DNA of 11,811 nucleotides from positions 1 to 11,811 of the forward strand of contig JAHHTE010000050.1 of assembly GCA_020024815.1 (NCBI GenBank), in the 5' to 3' direction. Numbering within the stretch: position 1 is the first letter of the stretch; each line of letters begins with the position of its first letter. The translations under genes and the position numbers were made by a program. The stretch is from Mailhella sp. (GTDB lineage Bacteria; Desulfobacterota; Desulfovibrionia; Desulfovibrionales; Desulfovibrionaceae). Below are positions 8,875-11,811 of the stretch, piece after piece. The notes under the pieces were generated by a model. It saw only the letters and a list, made by a program, of their open reading frames with translations. It ran no database searches and had not been told where the DNA came from.

Positions 8875-8921
8875 AAAAAAAACTGTTTTTTTTATAAAAA
8901 ATTATAAAAAAGCATTTTTTT
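8875..8921. promoter_or_regulatory. Helically phased A/T tracts upstream of the redox-operon promoter
   Basis: Five homopolymer runs follow one another: A8 at 8875-8882, T8 at 8886-8893, A6 at 8896-8901, A6 at 8906-8911 and T7 at 8915-8921. Their centres are 11, 9, 10 and 9.5 bases apart, close to one DNA turn. Such phasing is known to bend DNA. The array ends 31 bases before the -35 box at 8953, where bent or UP-element DNA can help RNA polymerase or bind nucleoid proteins. Confidence 0.55.
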
Positions 8922-8952
8922 GTGCATTTATTTGTGATATTTTACCCAATAG

Positions 8953-8981
8953 TTGACACAAAACTGAAAGATAGATAAATT
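8953..8981 (+). promoter_or_regulatory. Sigma-70-type promoter of the redox operon
   Basis: A perfect TTGACA -35 box (8953-8958) is followed by a 17-base spacer and TAAATT (8976-8981), matching four of six -10 bases. Transcription would begin near 8988, giving a leader of about 100 bases before the cytochrome gene. It is the only consensus -35 box noticed in the spacer on this strand and it faces the operon. Confidence 0.6.
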
Positions 8982-9070
8982 TTTAATACTTTGCTTAGTA
9001 AAATGTTAAAAATAAGTCATTTTTGCATTATTTTTTCTTTGTTATACAAAAAAGCAAGTGGTAAAATTTA

Positions 9071-9089
9071 CCCAAAAGGGGTTGTTATG
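9071..9089 (+). promoter_or_regulatory. Ribosome-binding site that fixes the cytochrome start
   Basis: AAGGGG (9076-9081) lies five bases before ATG 9087 and marks this as the true start. The GGG can pair with CCC (9071-9073) over an AAAA loop, a weak three-pair hairpin. Just upstream is the odd palindrome GGTAAAATTTACC (9060-9072), which competes for the same C residues. Whether this affects translation is unknown. Confidence 0.6.
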
Positions 9090-9470
9090 AAATTGGATTC
9101 AGTTAAAAAGATGGTGGTAGTGGTCTGTGGCTTGATAGCTTTTTCGGCTGTTCAAGCTAGTGCAGATGATTCAGAAAATGAACGTTATCCTTTTGGGGTT
9201 ACTCCTAACAAGATGATGGGTATTACTATGAAAGATGGCGACAAATTACATGATTTGCACGTTGCAAAATTAGAAGCAATGGGTAAGGACTGTACAGTTT
9301 GTCATATTAATGATGATTATGAAAGTTTTATGGGATTAAATGCTGTGCAAGGACAAGATGAAAAAATGGCATATCTTCATGAAAACTGTACAAGCTGTCA
9401 TGTTGAAATGGGTGGACCTAGAATTACTTCTTGCCGTAGCTGTCATAATGTAGCTTATAAAGCAAATTAA
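9087..9470 (+). CDS. Periplasmic trihaem cytochrome c (class III, c7-like)
   Basis: This is a 127-residue multihaem cytochrome c. Residues 1-26 form a Sec signal peptide: lysines near the start, a hydrophobic stretch VVVVCGLIAF, and a cleavage motif ASA before DD. The mature protein, about 101 residues, has three CXXCH haem sites: CTVCH (69-73), CTSCH (101-105) and CRSCH (116-120). It has exactly six histidines: the three motif histidines plus H55, H58 and H98, enough for three bis-histidine haems. The order H-x2-H, haem, H, haem, haem is that of tetrahaem cytochrome c3 without haem II and its ligand, as in cytochrome c7. It starts the operon, 16 bases before the membrane cytochrome, and so probably is the periplasmic electron donor or acceptor of the complex. 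An in-frame TTG at 8991 would give a longer form, but it overlaps the promoter region and lacks a signal peptide at its N-terminus. Confidence 0.88.
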   Translation: MKLDSVKKMVVVVCGLIAFSAVQASADDSENERYPFGVTPNKMMGITMKDGDKLHDLHVAKLEAMGKDCTVCHINDDYESFMGLNAVQGQDEKMAYLHENCTSCHVEMGGPRITSCRSCHNVAYKAN

Positions 9471-9486
9471 TTGGGAGAAATTTATT

Positions 9487-10167
9487 ATGATGAATTTTAT
9501 TTATGGTCCGCTTTTATATTTTTCTATTGCTGTATTTTTTGTAGGTATGCTTTATAATGTTGTAAAATACATTATGGGTTTAAGCCAAAAGCTTGATAGA
9601 GTAGCATATAAAGCTCATTGGGGTAAAGGATTAGTTGGGGCATTTCTTTCTATCATTAAATGGATGATTCCTGGTGGTACACGTGGTTGGAGAGTTCATC
9701 CTATTACAACTTTTGTTTTTTTCTTATTCCACTGTGGAGCTATTTTACTTCCTTTCTTCCTTTTACAACACGCTGTTATTATCGAAAATATGTTCGGTAT
9801 TAGCCTTCCAACTTTACCAACAGCACTTGCTGATACATTAAGTGTTATGTCTATTATTGGACTTGTTGGTTTGGCTGTTCGCCGTATAACTGTTTCTTAT
9901 GTTCGTGCTTTAACAACACCTTATGATTGGTTTATTTTAATTCTTGCAGCTTTACCTTTTGTAACAGGTGTTATGTTCCGTTTTAGTACTTCTACTTATG
10001 AATGTTGGGAAATTATTCATATTATAAGTGCTGAAATCTTTCTTATTGTAGCACCATTTACAAAATTAAATCACATGGTTTTATACTTTATGAGCCGTGC
10101 ACAAATTGGTATGGATTTTGCTATTAAACGTGGTGGACAAAATCGTGGACCTGCATTCCCTTGGTAA
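9487..10167 (+). CDS. Membrane cytochrome b, HmcE/TmcC family (NarI/DsrM-like)
   Basis: This is a 226-residue integral membrane protein with about five hydrophobic helices, near residues 5-30, 73-96, 115-131, 146-165 and 178-201. Histidines suited to haem b binding are H71 and H82 around helix 2 and H178 and H196 in helix 5. The 18-residue gap between the last two matches that between the haem ligands of NarI. The C-terminal tail ends in AIKRGG and GPAFPW. As I recall, HmcE of Desulfovibrio vulgaris has the same length and type, so I place it with HmcE/TmcC. It should pass electrons across the membrane between the trihaem cytochrome and the iron-sulfur protein encoded next, perhaps with menaquinone. 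ATG 9487 follows GGGAG at nine-base spacing; ATG 9490 is possible but further away. The 16-base gap to the cytochrome gene indicates one operon. Confidence 0.88.
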   Translation: MMNFIYGPLLYFSIAVFFVGMLYNVVKYIMGLSQKLDRVAYKAHWGKGLVGAFLSIIKWMIPGGTRGWRVHPITTFVFFLFHCGAILLPFFLLQHAVIIENMFGISLPTLPTALADTLSVMSIIGLVGLAVRRITVSYVRALTTPYDWFILILAALPFVTGVMFRFSTSTYECWEIIHIISAEIFLIVAPFTKLNHMVLYFMSRAQIGMDFAIKRGGQNRGPAFPW

Positions 10168-10208
10168 GATATTAATTTATATTTTTGGTAAGATAATATT
10201 TATAGTTA
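10161..10208 (+). repeat. Imperfect 24-base tandem duplication at a stop codon
   Basis: The 11-base TTGGTAAGATA occurs at 10161-10171 and again at 10185-10195. The flanking AT-rich sequence is similar, giving two units of about 24 bases. The first copy contains the final tryptophan and TAA of the cytochrome b gene; the second lies wholly in the spacer. It looks like a small local duplication that lengthened the gap to the next gene to 72 bases. Confidence 0.6.
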
Positions 10209-10239
10209 AGGATAACCTAAGCATAGAAAGGAGCTTAAT

Positions 10240-11640
10240 ATGCCTGAAGGTATTTACTGTAAAAGAGAACCTATCACAACTGAAGAAGGTGTAAAACATC
10301 TTCTTAGTGATAAAGGTGGGCAACAATATTATAAAGAAATGCAAAATCTTGAAGTTGATACTGAAATGCTTCGTAAAGATTTAGAAGAAACCTGCCATTC
10401 ACGTACTCGTACTTGGCTTGATATGTGTGCTCACTGTGGAATGTGTGCTGAAAGCTGTTTTTTATATACAGCTAATAATAATGATCCAAAACAAATTCCT
10501 TCTTATAAAATTCAACATACTTTAGGTGAAATGCTTCGCCGTAAAGGAAATGTGGATACAAAATTTATGCTCCATGCAATGGACGTTGCTTGGAGTCAAT
10601 GTACCACTTGTAATCGTTGTGCGTTATACTGTCCTTATGGTATTGATACTGGTGTAATGATCAGTTATTTGCGTGGGCTTTTATTTAAACAAGGTTTTGT
10701 GCCATGGGAACTTAAAATTGGTTCTGGTATGCACCGTGTTTATGGCGCACAAATGGACGTTACAAGTGAAGATTTTGTGGATACTTGTGAATGGATGGTA
10801 GAGGAAAACGAAGAAGAATGGCCAGGTCTTGAAATTCCTATTGATAAAGAAGACGCTGACATTATGTATGTTATCAATGCAAGAGAAGTTAAACACTATC
10901 CAAATGACCTTGCAGAAGCAGCTATTTTATTTCATATTGCTGGTGAAAACTGGACAATGCCAAGTGTAGGTTGGGATACAACTTCTCTTACAATGTATGC
11001 TGGCGACTGGGAAGGTTGTAAGCAAAATGTTGAACGTGTTTATGATGCTGTAAAACGTTTAAGACCTAAAACTATTGTTGCAACTGAATGTGGACATGCT
11101 TTCCGTGCTACTGCTATTGAAGGTCCTTATTGGGTTGGTGTTGAAAATGGTGAAGCTCCTGTTCGTTTTATGCATTATGTTGAATGGGCAGCAGAAGCTT
11201 TAAAATCAGGTAAATTAAAAATTGATCCTGCAAAGCGTATTAAAACACCTGTAACATTACAAGATTCTTGTAACTATGTGCGTAACTATGGTTTATCTGA
11301 AGCAACTCGTACTATTATGAGTTATATTGCTGAAGATTTCCATGAAATGACTAATAATAGAGAACATAACTATTGCTGCGGTGGTGGTGGCGGATTTAAT
11401 GGTATTGGCCGTTATCGTACAGAACGTAATATTGGTTTGCGTCCAAAATTACAACAAATTAAAGATACAGGTTGTAATTTGGTTGTTGCTCCTTGTCATA
11501 ACTGTTGGGACGCTATTCGTGATATGAAAGAAGTTTATGAAGAAGAAGCTAAAGATATAGAATGGAGCTTTATTAAACCTCTTTTACTTAAAATGGTAAT
11601 TGTTCCTGACCAGTTAAAACCAAAAGCTGATGAAGAATAA
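10240..11640 (+). CDS. Cytoplasmic CCG-domain iron-sulfur protein, HmcF/TmcB family (HdrD/DsrK-like)
   Basis: This 466-residue protein has no signal peptide or membrane helix. Two ferredoxin-type [4Fe-4S] motifs lie near the N-terminus: C63, C66, C69, C73 and C121, C124, C127, C131, the second followed by proline. The C-terminal CCG domain is complete: C344, C379-C380 and C419-x2-C422, with 34 and 38 residues between, as in heterodisulfide reductase and DsrK. The earlier half-domain retains only fragments such as ECGH at 283-286, so one full CCG site is predicted. This domain type holds a special [4Fe-4S] cluster that handles thiol/disulfide chemistry. The length fits HmcF, about 461 residues as I recall. 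It should sit on the cytoplasmic face of the cytochrome b and exchange electrons with a soluble partner; a DsrC-like protein is only a guess. ATG 10240 follows AAAGGAG with six-base spacing. Confidence 0.88.
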   Translation: MPEGIYCKREPITTEEGVKHLLSDKGGQQYYKEMQNLEVDTEMLRKDLEETCHSRTRTWLDMCAHCGMCAESCFLYTANNNDPKQIPSYKIQHTLGEMLRRKGNVDTKFMLHAMDVAWSQCTTCNRCALYCPYGIDTGVMISYLRGLLFKQGFVPWELKIGSGMHRVYGAQMDVTSEDFVDTCEWMVEENEEEWPGLEIPIDKEDADIMYVINAREVKHYPNDLAEAAILFHIAGENWTMPSVGWDTTSLTMYAGDWEGCKQNVERVYDAVKRLRPKTIVATECGHAFRATAIEGPYWVGVENGEAPVRFMHYVEWAAEALKSGKLKIDPAKRIKTPVTLQDSCNYVRNYGLSEATRTIMSYIAEDFHEMTNNREHNYCCGGGGGFNGIGRYRTERNIGLRPKLQQIKDTGCNLVVAPCHNCWDAIRDMKEVYEEEAKDIEWSFIKPLLLKMVIVPDQLKPKADEE

Positions 11641-11681
11641 TTGCTTTTGAATGAGAAACTTTTTCTTATAACTTATAGTTT

Positions 11682-11725
11682 TTAATAAAAATCTCTTTGA
11701 AGAAATTCAAAGAGATTTTTATTAA
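11682..11725 (+). terminator. Intrinsic terminator of the redox operon
   Basis: A perfect 20-base-pair inverted repeat (11682-11701 with 11706-11725) surrounds a GAAA loop. The inner stem ATCTCTTTGAA/TTCAAAGAGAT is followed by TTTTTATTAA, so it works as a T-tailed terminator on the plus strand. By symmetry it could also stop transcription from the right. It begins 41 bases after the stop codon of the CCG protein and closes the operon at three genes. Confidence 0.85.
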
Positions 11726-11811
11726 TATATATTTTGAAGTTATTTATGTTACATTAAAACTATTTTGTTACTTTATTAAGTAATAGTAAGTGAATAAGAT
11801 AAGATAAAAAT

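Larger units (their letters stand above)
8539..9086. other. 548-base AT-rich divergent spacer
   Basis: This stretch separates rpoB from the plus-strand redox operon and holds no convincing gene. The 120 bases next to rpoB have moderate GC and contain two hairpins. From about 8690 to 8950 the sequence is extremely AT-rich with many A and T runs, including an AT-only hairpin at 8815-8837. The right part holds the redox-operon promoter and a leader of about 100 bases. No trace of rplL or another ribosomal protein gene was recognised, and no tRNA is seen. Confidence 0.8.

Noticed and set aside
8931..8950. TTTGTGATATTTTACCC as a possible CRP/FNR/HcpR site.
   Set aside because: Only the TGTGA half is present; there is no matching TCACA half.
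8991..9086. In-frame upstream extension of the cytochrome gene from a TTG codon, adding 32 residues.
   Set aside because: It has no good ribosome-binding site, starts at the predicted transcription start, and would bury a clear signal peptide. ATG 9087 has AAGGGG at proper spacing.
10097..10294. A 65-codon plus-strand frame overlapping the end of the cytochrome b gene and the start of the CCG protein gene.
   Set aside because: It overlaps two well-supported genes in another frame and its AT-rich spacer translation shows no recognisable features.
11768..11783. Small inverted repeat TTACTT-TATT-AAGTAA near the right end.
   Set aside because: It is a six-pair AT-rich stem with no T-run and is not distinguishable from chance in such sequence.

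Overview
The window holds two transcription units pointing away from each other, separated by a long AT-rich spacer. On the minus strand are rpoB (4390-8538) and rpoC (126-4304), encoding the beta and beta' subunits of RNA polymerase. On the plus strand is a compact redox operon (9087-11640): a secreted cytochrome c with three haem sites, a five-helix membrane cytochrome b, and a cytoplasmic iron-sulfur protein with a CCG domain. The last two resemble HmcE/TmcC and HmcF/TmcB, subunits of the transmembrane electron-transfer complexes of Desulfovibrio.

The likely source is a low-GC member of the Desulfovibrionaceae (deltaproteobacterial lineage). RpoB and RpoC are clearly proteobacterial, with the proteobacterial-type insertion in the RpoC trigger loop, and Hmc/Tmc-type genes are characteristic of Desulfovibrio and relatives. 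Coding GC looks to be about 40 percent or less by eye, and intergenic DNA is far more AT-rich. That is low for Desulfovibrio and closer to a host-associated relative such as Lawsonia. The genus is an inference.

Layout from left to right: 1-53, a G-rich/C-rich inverted repeat with two alternative pairings; 75-106, a perfect bidirectional terminator ending rpoC; 126-4304, rpoC (minus); 4305-4389, a short intergenic segment with a strong hairpin and the rpoC ribosome-binding site; 4390-8538, rpoB (minus); 8539-9086, a 548-base divergent spacer with rpoB leader hairpins, a 16-base palindrome, a run of helically phased A/T tracts and a good sigma-70-type promoter facing right; 9087-9470, the trihaem cytochrome; 9487-10167, the membrane cytochrome b; 10168-10239, a spacer with an imperfect 24-base tandem duplication; 10240-11640, the CCG iron-sulfur protein; 11682-11725, a 20-base-pair terminator. 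Nothing convincing is seen in 11726-11811.

The three redox genes probably make one membrane-anchored complex that passes electrons between the periplasmic cytochrome pool and a cytoplasmic acceptor, perhaps also exchanging with menaquinone. It has its own promoter and terminator and lacks the other subunits of Hmc (HmcB, C, D) or Tmc (TmcD), so it looks like a minimal member of this family. rpoB is also not preceded by rplL, so the usual rplKAJL-rpoBC cluster is split at this point.
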